NCBI RefSeq assembly: GCF_905171765.1
Contig: NC_053389.1
Span: 220,292,624 to 220,356,623, forward strand
From: Bufo bufo
Taxonomy: Eukaryota; Chordata; Amphibia; Anura; Bufonidae
Direction: 5' to 3'
DNA: 64,000 nt
In this document: piece after piece, positions 35,158 to 47,297 of the stretch
How positions within the stretch are numbered: position 1 is the stretch's first letter
Layout of the letters: the number at the start of each line of letters is the position of its first letter
Position numbers and translations under genes: made by a program
The notes under the pieces: model-generated
Told to the model about the DNA's origin: nothing
Databases searched by the model: none
The model's input: the letters and a program-made list of their open reading frames with translations, nothing else

Positions 35158-36049
35158 CTTCTCCTGTCCTGTATACTGGGTGTAATTATCAGTATCTGCT
35201 CTTATTCTGTATATATGTACACTGCACAGTACCACTTCTCCTGTCCTGTATACTGCGTGTAATTATCAGTATCTGCTCTTATTCTGTATATATGGACACT
35301 GCACAGTACCACTTCTCTTCTCCTGTATGCTGGGTGTAATTCTCAGTATCTGCTCTTATTCTGTATATATGGACACTGCACAGTACCACTTCTCTTCTCC
35401 TGTATGCTGGGTGTAATTCTCAGTATCTGCTCTTATTCTGTATATATGGACACTGCACAGTACCACTTCTCCTGTCCTCTAATACTGGGTGTAATTCTCA
35501 GTATCTGCTGTTATTCTGTATATATGAACACTGCACAGTACCACTTCTCTTCTCCTGTATGCTGGGTGTAATTCTCAGTATCTGCTCTTATTCTGTATAT
35601 ATGGACACTGCACAGTACCACTTCTCTTCTCCTGTATGCTGGGTGTAATTCTCAGTATCTGCTCTTATTCTGTATATATGGACACTGCACAGTACCACTT
35701 CTCTTCTCCTGTATGCTGGGTGTAATTCTCAGTATCTGCTCTTATTCTGTATATATGGACACTGCACAGTACCACTTCTCCTGTCCTGTATACTGGGTGT
35801 AATTCTCAGTATCTGCTCTTATTCTGTATATATGTACACCGCAGAGTACCACTTCTCCTGTCCTGTATACCGGGTGTAATTCTCAGTATCTACTCTTATT
35901 CTGTATATATGGACACTGCACAGTACCACTTCTCCTGTCCTGTATACTGGGTGTAATTCTCAGTATCTGCTCTTATTCTAAATGTATGAACACTGCACAG
36001 TACCACTTCTCCTGTCTTGTATACTGGATGTAATTCTCAGTATCTGCTC

Positions 36050-36103
<54 letters not shown>

Positions 36104-36486
36104 TTGCACAGTACCACTTTTCTTGTCCTGTATACTAGGTGTAATTCTCAGTATCTGCTGTTATTCTGTATATATGAACACTGCACAGTACCACTTCTCT
36201 TCTCCTGTATGCTGGGTGTAATTCTCAGTATCTGCTCTTATTCTGTATATATGGACACTGCACAGTACCACTTCTCTTCTCCTGTATGCTGGGTGTAATT
36301 CTCAGTATCTGCTCTTATTCTGTATATATGGACACTGCACAGTACCACTTCTCTTCTCCTGTATGCTGGGTGTAATTCTCAGTATCTGCTCTTATTCTGT
36401 ATATATGTACACTGCACAGTACCACTTCTCTTCTCCTGTATGCTGGGTGTAATTCTCAGTGTCTGCTCTTATTCGGTATATCTAAA
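35158..36486. repeat. 77-bp satellite B, second block
   Basis: Continues the array of 27341-28857 with cleaner units. Successive TCTGCTCTT starts at 35272, 35349 and 35426 show an exact 77-bp period. Variants CTCTTCTCCTGTATGCTGGG and CTCCTGTCCTGTATACTGGG alternate in groups. Confidence 0.97.
36052..36098. repeat. (TA)n microsatellite inside satellite B
   Basis: An AT run that replaces the GTATATATGG part of one unit, grown from the TATATAT stretch present in every unit. Confidence 0.95.
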
Positions 36487-36744
36487 GGCTTAATAGGAAC
36501 CAATCACCTCTACTAGGGTGCCCCGGCAGCATAGTAGGGGTGACAGGTTCCCTTTAAAGCCTGTTCTAATGTCAGACTTTCTACAACAGAGTTGTTGTTA
36601 CAATGTACTTAGCCTAGACAATTCTCTGTGAGGTAAACAGTATGGACTGACATATTGTAGCAAAAGACCAGGAAAGTAGAGGAATGTGTGAAGCGGATGT
36701 GTTTCCCTTTTACAGAGCATTATTTACACTGGTACTGTACTGTA
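36487..36744. other. Intron with end of a TTAA-type MITE
   Basis: GGTGACAGGTTCCCTTTAAAG near 36539-36559 equals the right end of the MITE at 51856-52194, but no left end is found nearby. The rest is ordinary sequence resembling the degenerate repeat at 52640-53440. Confidence 0.5.
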
Positions 36745-37570
36745 CAGGGTGGGCCATTTATATGGATACACCTTAATAAAATGGGAATGGTTGGTGATAT
36801 TAACTTCCTGTTTGTGGCACATTAGTATATGTGAGGGGGGAAACTTTTCAAGATGGGTGTTACCATGGCGGCCATTTTGAAGTCGGCCATTTTGAATCCA
36901 ACTTTTGTTTTTTCAATAGGAAGAGGGTCATGTGACACATCAAACTTTTTGGGAATTTCACAATTTAACGTAACTTTATTCTTTCATGAGTTATTTACAA
37001 GTTTCTGACCACTTATAAAATGTGTTCAATGTGCTGCCCATTGTGTTGGATTGTCAAAGCAACCCTCTTCTCCCACTCTTCACACACTGATAGCAACACC
37101 GCAGGAGAAATGCTATCACAGGCTTCCAGTATCCGTAGTTTCAGGTGCTGCACATCTCGTATCTTCACAGCATAGACAATTGCCTTCAGATGACCCCAAA
37201 GATAAAAGTCTAAGGGGGTCAGATCGGGAGACCTTGGGGGCCATTCAACTGGCCCACGACGACTAATCCACTTTCCAGGAAACTGGCACCTATAATGTGG
37301 TGGTGCACCATCTTGCTGGAAAAACTCAGGGAACGTGCCAGCTTCAGTTCATAAAGAGGGAAACACATCATCATGTAGCAATTTCTCATATCCAGTGAAT
37401 CCCTTAGACTTTTCTCTTTTTGGTCATCTGAAGGCAATTGTCTATGCTGTGAAGATACGAGATGTGCAGCACCTGAAACTACGGATACTGGAAGCCTGTG
37501 CTAGCATTTCTCCTGCGTGTTCTGGTACCTCACAACCTGGAATTAACATGGATTGTTTGAGGATTTGCAT
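36745..37570. mobile_element. mariner-like element remnant with fold-back of its transposase 3' end
   Basis: Begins after TA (36743-36744) with CAGGGTGGGCCATTTATATG. Minus-strand translation of 37260-37036 gives PPRSPDLTPLDFYLWGHLKA and then the C-terminal helix region ending GQHIEHIL, the C-terminus of a mariner transposase. Plus-strand 37405-37503 is the reverse complement of 37118-37216 and repeats PLDFSLFGHLKAIVYAVKI. The element is thus a truncated mariner with an inverted duplicate of its end. The first two catalytic Asp regions are missing. Confidence 0.75.
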
Positions 37571-37574
37571 CATT

Positions 37575-39011
37575 TAATTTACAGAACATGCCCACAACTT
37601 TTTTTTATTGTGAAGCAAACAACAAATAGGACAAAATAACAGAAAAAGTCGATGTGCATAACTATTCACCCCCCTAAAGTCAATACTTTGTAGAGCCACC
37701 TTGCGGCAATCATAGCTCCAAGTCGCTTTGGATAAGTCTCTATGAGCAGTTGCCACATCTTACCACTGGGATTTTTGCCCATTCCTCCTTGCAAAAGTGC
37801 TCCGGCTCCTTCAAGTTGGATAGTTTGCGCTTGTGAACAGCAATCTTTAAGTCTGACCACTGATTTTCTATTGGATTGAGATCTGGGCTTTGACTCGGCC
37901 ATTCCAACACATTTACATGTTTCCCCATAAACCACTCAAGTGTTGCTTTAGCAGTGTGTTTGAGGTCATTGTCCTGCTGGAAGGTGAACCTCCGTCCGAG
38001 CCTCAAATCACGCACAGAGTGGTGCAGGTTCTGCTCAAGAATATCCCTGTATTTAGCACCATCCATCTTTCCCTCAACTCTGACAAGTTTCACAGTCCCA
38101 TCCCCACAGCATGATGCTGCCACCACCATGTTTCCTTGTGCGGATGGTGTTCTTTGGGTGATGTGATATGTTGGGTTTGCGCCAGACATAGCATTTTCTT
38201 TGATGGCCGAACTGTTCAATTTTAGTCTCATCAGACCAGTTTTGTTTTTAGCTGAAAGTAATGGCTTCTTCTGGCCACTCTGCCATAAAGCCCAAATCTA
38301 TGGTGTGTACGGCTTATTGTCGTCCTATGTACAGATACTCCAGTCTCTGCTGTGGAACTCTGCAGCTCCTCCAGGGTTACCTTAGGTCTCTGTGCTGCCT
38401 CTCTGATTAATGCCCTCCTTGCCCGGTCCGTGAGTTTTGGTGGGCGGCCGTCTCTTGGCAGGTTTGCTGTTGTGCCATGTTTTTTCCATTTGGTTATGAT
38501 AGATTTGATGGTGCTCCTGGGGATCATCAAAGATTTGGATATTTTTTTATAACCTAACCCTGACGTGTACTTCTCAACAACATTGTCCCTTACTTGTTTG
38601 GAGAGTTCCTTGGTCTTCATGGCAGTGTTTGGTTAGTGATGCCTCTTGCTTAGGTGTTGCAGCCTCTGGGGCCTTTCAAAAAAGGTGTGTATATGTAATG
38701 ACAGATCATGTGACACTTAGATTGCACACAGGTGGACATCATTTCACTAATTATGTGACTTCTGAAGGTAATTGGTTGCACCAGAGCTTTTTATGGGGTT
38801 CCTAACAAAGGGGGTGAATACATACACACATGCCAATTTTCTGTTTTCTATTTCTAAATAATAGTTTTATTTACATATTTTTCTCATTTCACTTCACCAA
38901 CTTAGACTATTGTGTTCTGATCCATCACATCAAATTCAGATTAACAAAACATTGAACTTAAGGCTGTAATGTAACAAAATATGAGGGGGTGAATAGTTTT
39001 GCAAGGCACTG
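37575..39011 (-). mobile_element. Second Tc1-type element (different family), left end lost
   Basis: The right end is the inverted repeat ...GGGGGTGAATAGTTTTGCAA then GGCACTG at 38982-39011, followed by TA. The left inner end GCATAACTATTCACCCCCCT is at about 37650, but the outermost GGCACTG-type tip is not present. The transposase lies on the minus strand. It abuts the mariner remnant directly. Confidence 0.8.
37740..38620 (-). pseudogene. Tc1-type transposase of the second family (broken)
   Basis: The N-terminal frame (38620-38231, 129 codons) begins MKTKELSKQVRDNVVEKYTS and contains two helix-turn-helix units and the GRPPKLTDR linker. The C-terminal frame (38231-37740) has QQDNDLKHTAKA and SPDLNPIENQW, the second and third catalytic positions. 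[11 protein letters not shown], with the first catalytic Asp, is readable in a third frame near 38240-38200. A segment between the HTH region and WSDET (about 50 residues in related proteins) appears deleted near 38255. At least two frameshifts make it a pseudogene. Confidence 0.85.
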
Positions 39012-39013
39012 TA

Positions 39014-40356
39014 GTTGCATTTACGTGAAACCATAAACCTGTCTAACCATTCTCAGGCTGAAGTTTATTGTAATATTAGTGTCTGGGAGGTAGGATCTGG
39101 CATGGTGGGGCACCCCACATATCCTGACACTGCCTGGACCTGCACTGGGGCACCTATCTACTGCCATTAGTGACCCCACCAGGCTCTTGTGCATTGCTCT
39201 GTCCTGAAGATTTATAGTTGGCACCGTGCATTCACTTCCTTGTCTTCAGAGCCGCACAAATGACTTTATAATACACTGAGGGCGATAAAAGTGTCAGGAC
39301 CCGAGCAAAAAAAAAGAGGAAGCGGGTGTGACTGCCCCACAGCCACCGACTCTGTCCTCAGCATCCCGCTACATCTACCAGTTCCCACAGTCGTCAGCTG
39401 GCACATAGACGGGCAATGGGCACACTAACCTGTGCTGCTCAGGCTGCAGGGATCACTAGCCAGGAATTGGGGTGAGATATTTTATATGATTATTTCCAGG
39501 GTTCAGGTGGTGGTTGGGGGCACCAGGTATGTTACAAATCTGTGTCTGACTGGTACAATGATGCATTCTACATTCCTGCTGCTGTGGAGTGGAGTCCATG
39601 AGGCTCCCAAATACTACCTGATCTACCACATGGCTCTGGACCAGTTGTGCGCAGTCAGCAGATGCAGGACTGCAGAGGCATTGTCTTAAAGGGGTTTGTC
39701 TTCATCCCCTAGATAGAAAAAGGGATGGCAGAGGCTCCCCTTTTGTGTGAACCCTCAGTCCACCATTAACACCTATAGCCCCTGAGAGCAATGCTATCAG
39801 GACTTCTCTTTTACCGCACCCTCCACCTATCCTTACCATCACGGGTTTATAAAGCTCACCCCTATTAACCCTTTGTGGACCATTTAATAAACCAGTTTTG
39901 AAATGAAGGTATCTCCTCAACTCTGACCTACCTCACCAGTATCAGTCACAGTGATGGGGGGTAGATATAATCCATGACCACCCATGGATAGGAGCAAGGT
40001 TCCTTTACCTTAACTGAGGGCACCTGCAGCGAACAGCAGGTGGTGCACTTATTAATTCTTTATTACTGCGTCTTCACTTCTAATAAATACGTAGGCGCTG
40101 AGGGGAAGCGTTCACTTTGAGGTCTGTAATTTAAGTTTTACAGGTAGTAGAACACCACCTAGTGGTCACGTGATTTGTTACTGCACAGGGACGAGCGCTG
40201 AACGAACCTTATAAAGTTAGTGACAGCCACACAGTACAGCGATGACGACCAGCAACCTTCTTTTCATGATACCCGTCATTACACTGATGAGGGGCATAAA
40301 CAGCTGTCTGCCCATTCTGGTTTTGGTTAATATCCCAAGTCATATTTCCAGAACTG
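39014..40356. other. Intronic sequence, no gene seen
   Basis: Non-repetitive by eye. Open frames under 90 codons, with no domain or convincing splice structure. Confidence 0.45.
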
Positions 40357-40359
40357 TTA

Positions 40360-40532
40360 GGGTACGACCATACGGCCAGGTTTCTGCATGCAGTTTTGGA
40401 AGCCAAAATCAAGAGTGGATCATAAAAGGAGAGAAATTATAAGAGACAGATACTATTTTTCCTTTTTTTGGATTCACATCTGGTTTCAGCTTCCAAAACT
40501 GCATGCATAAACCTGACAGTGTGTCTGTACCC
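40360..40532. mobile_element. Harbinger-type MITE (173 bp) with TTA duplication
   Basis: Ends GGGTACGACCATACGGCCAG and the diverged complement ending GTCTGTACCC, flanked by TTA at 40357-40359 and 40533-40535. The arms pair GCATGCAGTTTTGGAAGCC with GGCTTCCAAAACTGCATGC, allowing one mismatch. Confidence 0.8.
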
Positions 40533-40616
40533 TTAAAGGATCAGACATTGACTTACCAGGTAGCCATTCAGTAGGTGGCACTATTGATCCAGCCTATGTC
40601 CTCCTGGATGAACTTA

Positions 40617-41123
40617 GGGTACTTTCACACTAGCGTTTTTCTTTTCCGGCATTGAGTTTCGTCCAAGGGGCTCAATACCGGAAAAGAACTGTTTTATCCC
40701 CATGCATTCTGAATGGAGAGCAATCCGTTCAGACTGCATCAGGATACCTTCAGTTCAGTCACTGAATGGCGTTTTGGACGGAGGAAACACCGCAGCATGC
40801 TGCGGTATTCTCTCCGTCCAAAATTCCGGATCCTTTGCCGGAATTCCGGATCCGGCATTAATTTACATTCAAATGTATTAATACCAGATCCGGCATTAAA
40901 AATACCGGAATGCCAGATCCGTCCTTCCGGTCTGCGCATGTGCAGACCGGTAAAAATGAGGAAAAAAAATAGAAACGGATCCGTTTGTCCGTATGACAAA
41001 CAGAGAGACGGATCCGTTCTTGCAATGCATTTGTGAGATGGATCCGCATCTGGATCCGTCTACAAATGCTGTCTGTTTGCATGCAGATTGCCGGATCACT
41101 CTGCCGCAAGTGTGAAAGTAGCG
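40617..41123. mobile_element. Harbinger-type MITE (507 bp) with TTA duplication
   Basis: Ends GGGTACTTTCACACTAGCG and GTGTGAAAGTAGCG, flanked by TTA at 40614-40616 and 41124-41126. A close relative of 17340-17826, with many CGGATCCG and CCGGAAT palindromes inside. Confidence 0.85.
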
Positions 41124-41126
41124 TTA

Positions 41127-42552
41127 CTTACAGGGAGCATAGCCTGGCCTACAAGACTGCCTACACCAAGTTGTCAGTCTCCACAAGTAGAACCTTTACT
41201 ACCATAGATCTGTTAGGGGTCTCTTTAGTTATTGCCACCAAAGTCCATTTAACGGTGGCCCCCACCAATAATGAAGAGACGTTCAGTTCATTTGTCAGGT
41301 CCACTTGGCTATTTCTAGGTGACTTTATACATGGCCGTTATAGTCAATGTGTCCTGGAAATTTCTCTTTCTGTGCCTGCTGAGTGGGCAGGTCTTCCTGG
41401 TGTGATGTCACAGCTGTGCTGTGTGCTCTGAACCAATCGGATGCTGTTCCCCTTCCTCTCACAGCATGCAGCCTGCAGCTCCATCTCCCTCCTCATTGCC
41501 TACCATTTACTGTATTACCCTAGGTGAGTCTTTAGAGGCTAAAAAGCTAGAGAGATGGGAAATACATGCTACGGGAGATGACACTGACCCCTATATATTA
41601 CAAAGCTTCAACTTCACATGTACAGGACTTCTAATTTCTGCATAAATTGCTCAACCACCTCCAGAGCTGTAGCCACAATTCAGTAATTATATCCTATCTT
41701 ATACTACATTAAATTACACAGTTCTGCTCCATAAGAGTCAGTTATGTATTGTGATGGATTGTATTATTCACTGCGCTATAGTGGGGAAGCATCCTGTGGC
41801 ATTTACCATTGATTGTCCTATGCTCGTTATTTTGGATGCCAGTCTCTGGAGTCTGTGGATGACTGTCACTGCGTCCTGCAGTTCCTGCATGTGAATAAAA
41901 CTAAAAGGGGCAAAATAACACTATGAAGAGAAATAACTGCCATGAACCCAAAATACTGTATTATTTACTGATCACTTCTTCCTGACACATGAAATGTTTC
42001 TGTATAATCTTGAGATCTGTGCACGCTGCAGCACCACCATCTGGACAGGATGGGAAGTGCAGCTGGAACCTCCCCAGGATCTTTTCCAGAAATATGTGAC
42101 AGATGCTCCAGACAGCTGGAGTTATTTGGGGTGAAAAAATTCTGCTCTTTGTATGTGGTGTCGACATCTTTGGATGTAAGACATTTGGATGTTCCCTGTG
42201 TCATTGACCTGCTGTCAGTGTGGGGGGATTACAAGACGCTAATATAAAGAGGTGCAATCATAGAAGACACATGGTAACATCCCAGTCATACACATGATGG
42301 CGGCTGCACAGTGTGCAAGGAAGAGCTAACTGTGTATATATGTCTGGCATGTTCTGCAGATCTCTAGAAAGGTCACTGGTGTAATAATCTGTAGAATATA
42401 TCACTATGTATCTGTCAGGAGGTAGAGGAGACAGAGCAATGTTCTGCAGATACCTAGAGATGTCACTGGTGTAATAGTCTGCAGAATATATCACTATGTA
42501 TCTGTCAGGAGGTTTTGGGGGCAATGTTCTGCAGTAAAGAGTGTCTTCTCTC
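41127..42552. other. Intronic sequence with a short 54-bp-family fragment and a 90-bp duplication
   Basis: At 41650-41712 CACCTCCAGAGCTGTAG...TATCCTATCTTATACTACA matches the 54-bp repeat family. At 42351 and 42441 a 90-bp unit starting GTTCTGCAGAT is present twice in tandem, with a partial third start at 42525. No exon is recognised. Confidence 0.55.
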
Positions 42553-42760
42553 TGTGATTGGTTTATTATTATTTATTATACTCCCATATATCGCTGACAT
42601 TAGCATCACACTGTCCTCAGTGGGGCTCACAATCTAAGCTCCCTATCCCTATTGGAGGGTGAGAGGAAACCGGAGTACCCAGAGGAAACGCACACAAACA
42701 CAGGGAGAACATACAAACTCCATGCAGATGTTGTCCTTGGTTGGATTCGAACCGAGTGAA
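42553..42760 (-). mobile_element. tRNA-derived SINE, minus strand
   Basis: The complement carries GGTTCGAATCC (B box, 42743-42753), then CATCTGCATGGAGTTTGTAT, GTTCTCCCTGTGTTTGTG, CTCCGGTTTCCTCTCACC and GATTGTGAGCCCCACTGAGG, ending in (AATAAT)n. Same family as 22435-22640. The A-box side is truncated. Confidence 0.8.
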
Positions 42761-43110
42761 CACCAAAATGAATATTTCCCAAAAATAAATTAGCCTGGGT
42801 ATACCCCCTGAGAAAGCAGACGGTGAAACAGGTTCACATTATTTTTTTTACCTCTTGGTGATTTCCTTTTGCGCTGCACTTTCTAGTCATGTTTTATATC
42901 TTACAGGCTCCAGTACATTATAAAATCCTGTTGCAGTCGTCGGGCACACTACTCGGGGTCCCTTAAAGTACATGTTTGTCGGGACGCCAGTTGCAGTGAA
43001 GCAACAAGGGCACAGGGCCCCTTTTAGTGATATGGTAGTAGATGGTACCCAGGTGTAGGAATGCCAGAGTGGTGTAGGGTGGCCTAAACGTCCCTTAATG
43101 GTATTGCACG

Positions 43111-43883
43111 TGTCACGGTGCTCCTACCTGGATACGCTGGAACCACAGGCGTGGCCTTCCGAAAGCAGAAAAAAGGGGGTGGTAGTAGTAGTACAGGATG
43201 AAGAATGAATTGAGTCCAGACCTTGCGATGATGTTAATAACAGCTTTACTTGAATAAACGTTTCTCCAAACGATTTACAGGCTTTGTCTTGGTTTCCAGC
43301 AGGCTTTGGCATTAATTGTGGCAGGCAAACTCCTCTGTGCTATATCTGTTGCTCTCTGGCTCTGCTGTGCTGACAGGATAGCTGTATAACATAATTTCTT
43401 CCTGATGCTGTACTTTACTTTGTATGGTCTGTCTCTAGCTTTATCCAGGGAAAACTTTACTCCTGACTTCTGAGGCTTTAAGCTGTGGCCTCCAGCTCCA
43501 GCTGAGCTGAAGGTGCTCAAGCTGGCCTAGACAAGGCTCGTCCAGCATGGACGGGCCCCTGCTTGCTTCCTCTAGCAAGGGATACTCTGAACTCACTTTT
43601 AACTAGAACTCCACCCTCCCTGCAGCAAGTGGGACACGCCCACCACGCCACAGAGGGGGGTGTTAGAATGAAATAGAAAGCTCTATTCTCTGTAAGAAAG
43701 CTCTGCCATTTATGCTGCCACCTGCTGGTGAACCAGGCATATTACATATGAACAGTTACAAAATAGGAAATATGAATACACATTTTGCCAGACCTGGAAA
43801 TCAATACATAGCATGACATGTGGTTAACCATAGGAGACAGTAGCAAGGTGTAAGGGTGGTAATGCACCTCTGGGGCGTTACAC
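43111..43883. mobile_element. LTR-like block (about 770 bp), tentative
   Basis: On the minus strand it starts TGTAACGCCCCAGAGG and ends GGAGCACCGTGACA, giving TG...CA ends and an LTR-like length. No matching target duplication is seen (flanks GCACG and CTGTT), and no internal genes adjoin. The small frames (for example 43275-43520, minus) have no recognisable domain. The call rests on the termini alone. Confidence 0.4.
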
Positions 43884-43953
43884 TGTTACTTTTGAGTCTT
43901 GCTATTATGCTTTAATGAAGTCATATGTCCCTGTTCCCTGACCACCACTGCTA

Positions 43954-44256
43954 GGCCTCATGCACACGCCATACTGTGTTTTGCAGTTCGCATATCGCAG
44001 ATCCACAAAACACGAATACTGGAGGTGTGCATTCCGCATTTTGCGGAAAGGAAGGTCTGGCCCTCAATAAACTATTCCTATCCTTGTCCGTGATCTATTT
44101 TTTTTGCGGTGCAGCGGAATGGAGGTACGGATGCAGACAGCACACGATCTGCTATCCGCATCTTTTGCAGCCCCATTGAAGTGAATAGGTCTGCATCCAA
44201 ACCACCCAAAATGCGGCTCGGGTGTGGACCCCAACAATGTTCGTGTGCATGAGGCC
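43954..44256. mobile_element. Harbinger-type MITE (303 bp)
   Basis: Ends GGCCTCATGCACACGCC and GTTCGTGTGCATGAGGCC, flanked by CTA and TTA. The GCGGAAAGG and TTTTTTTTGCGG interior matches 11660-11919. Confidence 0.75.
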
Positions 44257-45367
44257 TTAATAGGAGACGTTGTTAACAGTGTTTTGCCTCTGATAATAAA
44301 ATGAACTGGACACATTGATTACTTCTTGTGCTATTGCTGGTCTATATCCATCACAGATTCAAACCTAGGACCCCAATGCTAACCACTGATCAGATTTTTA
44401 TTTGCAGTGTCCTGGGTAACATGGGGTTAAAGATGAAAGTAATAAATACTCAGAACCACATGATCTTTGTAAGAGGAGGGCAGCCTGAACTACTCTCCCT
44501 GCTTCATGTTACCCAGTCATATCATTTACCACCACTAGGGGGAGCTCAATGCAGATTTTTTTTATTTTATTAAGGGGGTTCTCTGGGAATTAAGAAAATT
44601 AAAATACTTAAATATTACTTTATTGTAAATATTTTCCCAAATACCTGGCATTAGTTATAATAACTCATTTTGTCTAGGGAGCAATGATCATGGGAAATAA
44701 AATGGACACCGTCCTATAAGGAAACACAAAACCTGTCCTAATCACACAGCAGTTACTTCTCAACACTGAGCTAAAGAGCTGCCTTATCCTCCTCTGCTCT
44801 GCTTGTCAGGGATGATCATCCTGATAATAAGATCTTCAGCTGAATCTCTGTGGGAATGGAGATCATGAGGAGACATGAAATACAGAGAGGATGGACAGGA
44901 CAGACTGTGGTAATGGAGAATACATATAAGTACTGCTGCTCAACAGCCACATACTCACCTCCTCTATGTACTTAATGTCTCCCCGTGAACTCCATTCCTA
45001 CAGAGATTCAGCTGAATATACAGTCATGTCCTTAAATATTGGGACATCAACACAATTCTAACATTTTTGGCTCTATACACCACCACAATGGATTTGAACT
45101 GAAACTGAAGATGTGCTTTAACTGCAGACTGTCAGCTTTAATTTTACATCCAAATCAGGTGAACGGTGTAGGAATTACAACAGTTTGCTTATGTGCCTCC
45201 CACTTGTTAAGGGACCAAAAGTAATGGGACAATTGGCTTCTCAGCTGTTCCATGGCCAGGTGTGTGTTATTCCCTCATTATCCAAATTACAATGAGCAGA
45301 TAAAAGGTCCAGAGTTCATTTCAAGTGTGCTATTTGCATTTGGAATCTGTTGCTGTCAACTCTCAAG

Positions 45368-46404
45368 ATGAGATCCAAAGAGCTGTCACTATCAGTGAAG
45401 CAAGCCATCATTAGGCTGAAAACACACAACAAACCCATCAGAGAGATAGCAAAAACATTAGGCGTGGCCAAACAGCAGTTTGGAACATTCTTAAAAAGAA
45501 GGAACGCACCAGTGAGCTCAGCAACACCTAAAGACCCGGAAGACCATGGAAAACAACTGTGGTGGATGACCGAAGAATTCTTTCCCTGGTGAAGAAAACA
45601 CACTTCACAACAGTTGGCCAGATCAAGAACACTCTCCAGAAGGTAGGTGTATGTGTGTCAAAGTCAACAATCAAGAGAAGACTTCACCAGAGTGAATACA
45701 GAGGGTTCACCACAAGATGTAAACCATTGGTGAGCCTCAAAAACAGGAAGGTCAGATTAGAGTTCGCCAAACGACATCTAAAAAAGCCTTCACAGTTCTG
45801 GAACAACATCCTATGGACAGATGAGACCAAGATCAACTTGTACCAGAATGATGGGAAGAGAAGAGTATGGAGAAGGAAAGGAACTGCTCATGATTCTAAG
45901 CATACCACCTCATCAGTGAAGCATGGTGGTGGTAGTGTCATGGCGTGGGCATGTATGGCTGCCAATGGAACTGGTTCTCTTGTATTTATTGATGATGTGA
46001 CTGCTGACAAAAGCAGCAGGATGAATTCTGAAGTGTTTCGGGCAATATTATCTGCTCATATTCAGCCAAATGCTTCAGAACTCATTGGACGGCGTTTCAC
46101 AGTGCAGATGGACAATGACCCAAAGCATACTGCAAAAGCAACCAAAGAGTTTTTTAAGGGAAAGAAGTGGAATGTTATGCAATGGCCAAGTCAATCACCT
46201 GAGCTGAATCCGATTGAGCATGCATTTCACTTGCTGAAGACAAAACTGAAGGGAAAATGCCCCAAGAACAAGCAGGAACTGAAGACAGTTGCAGTAGAGG
46301 CCTGGCAGAGCATCACCAGGGATGAAACCCAGCGTCTGGTGATGTCTATGCGTTCCAGACTTCAGGCTGTAATTGACTGCAAAGGATTTGCAACCAAGTA
46401 TTAA
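45368..46404 (+). pseudogene. Tc1-like transposase, copy 3 (one frameshift, catalytic triad intact)
   Basis: Starts MRSKELSLSVKQAIIRLK at 45368 and reads through the first helix-turn-helix (IREIAKTLGVAK). A one-base deletion near 45470, relative to copy 2, shifts the frame. From 45559 a 281-codon frame continues to the natural stop at 46404. It shows KSTIKRRL, WTDET, VQMDNDPKH and ELNPIEH in DD34E spacing, with ELNP in place of the usual DLNP. Length without the shift would be about 340 residues, normal for Tc1 transposases. Copy 1 and copy 3 proteins differ at only a few positions. Confidence 0.9.
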
Positions 46405-46565
46405 AAAGCAAAAGTTTGATTTATGATTATTATTCTGTCCTATTATTTTTGGGACCTTAACAAGTGGGCGGCACATATGCAAACTGTTGTAATTCCTACA
46501 CCGTTCACCTGATTTGGATGTAAATGCCCTCAAATTAAAGCTGACATTCTGCAGTTAAAGCACAT

Positions 46566-47297
46566 GACGGGGGTATTGGTTATGCATAGTTCGCCCCCCT
46601 TACTTACCTCATTACACTTCCCTGTATTTCCCCACTACCTCCATTACATCTCACCGTCACCATCCCCCGAACCCACATAAGACTCGGACCACCGACTGGA
46701 ATGTAATGGCCACAGCAGCCGTTTATTAAATAACAAATACATAAATAAGCAAAACAATAATAATGATAATAATAAATAACCTAATAACTTAACCCAATGG
46801 GGGAAGGACCTTGAAGCCCTAAAAACATCGAGCTGCCCTTACCCCTACTCAAAGGCACCAACGAATGACCCCCCCCCCCCCCTCAATTCACCACAACCGC
46901 TCGGTCCACCTGGGAGTCCAGCCCCAACTGTGGGGCCCCCTCAATGTCCTCAAATTCCACCATGACCAACTCCAAGGACCCCACCCCCACCCCCCTAGCC
47001 ACCGTGACATAATCAAGCTCCACAACATATCTCAACCCCCTCCTCCAACCAACCCCCAAGAAAAAAGGGAGGGTGGGTAGGAGCTTCTTTCTAACCTAAA
47101 ATGGCTCCCTGCCTTCTTCTTCCCTGCCGTATTTAACCCCTTGACTCCTCCCCCTTTACTTAAACTGACCTATCCTAACCCATTGCCCACCCTTTAGCCC
47201 CCCCCCCCCCTAACCTCGTCCTCCAATCCCACTAACTCCGGGCTTCTCTAACCAAACCCCCCATCATGCTTTGCCCCCCTCAGTCCGGCCATTGCTT
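46566..47297 (-). mobile_element. DIRS/Ngaro-derived short copy inserted in Tc1 copy 3 without target duplication
   Basis: Tc1 copies read AAAGCACATCTTGTTCG. Here AAAGCACAT and CTTGTTCG are separated by 732 bp with no duplicated bases beyond chance. The insert carries GCCACAGCAGCCGTTTATTA (about 46711), also found at 8928 and 59530, and C-rich blocks shared with 8860-9610. Lack of a duplication fits tyrosine-recombinase integration. No gene is encoded. Confidence 0.7.

Noticed and set aside
41460..41525. Possible exon (AG ... CCCTAG/GTGAGT) upstream of the PDE3A exons
   Set aside because: The donor looks good, but the translation does not resemble the PDE3A region expected before exon a, and the frame carries TAG at the border.
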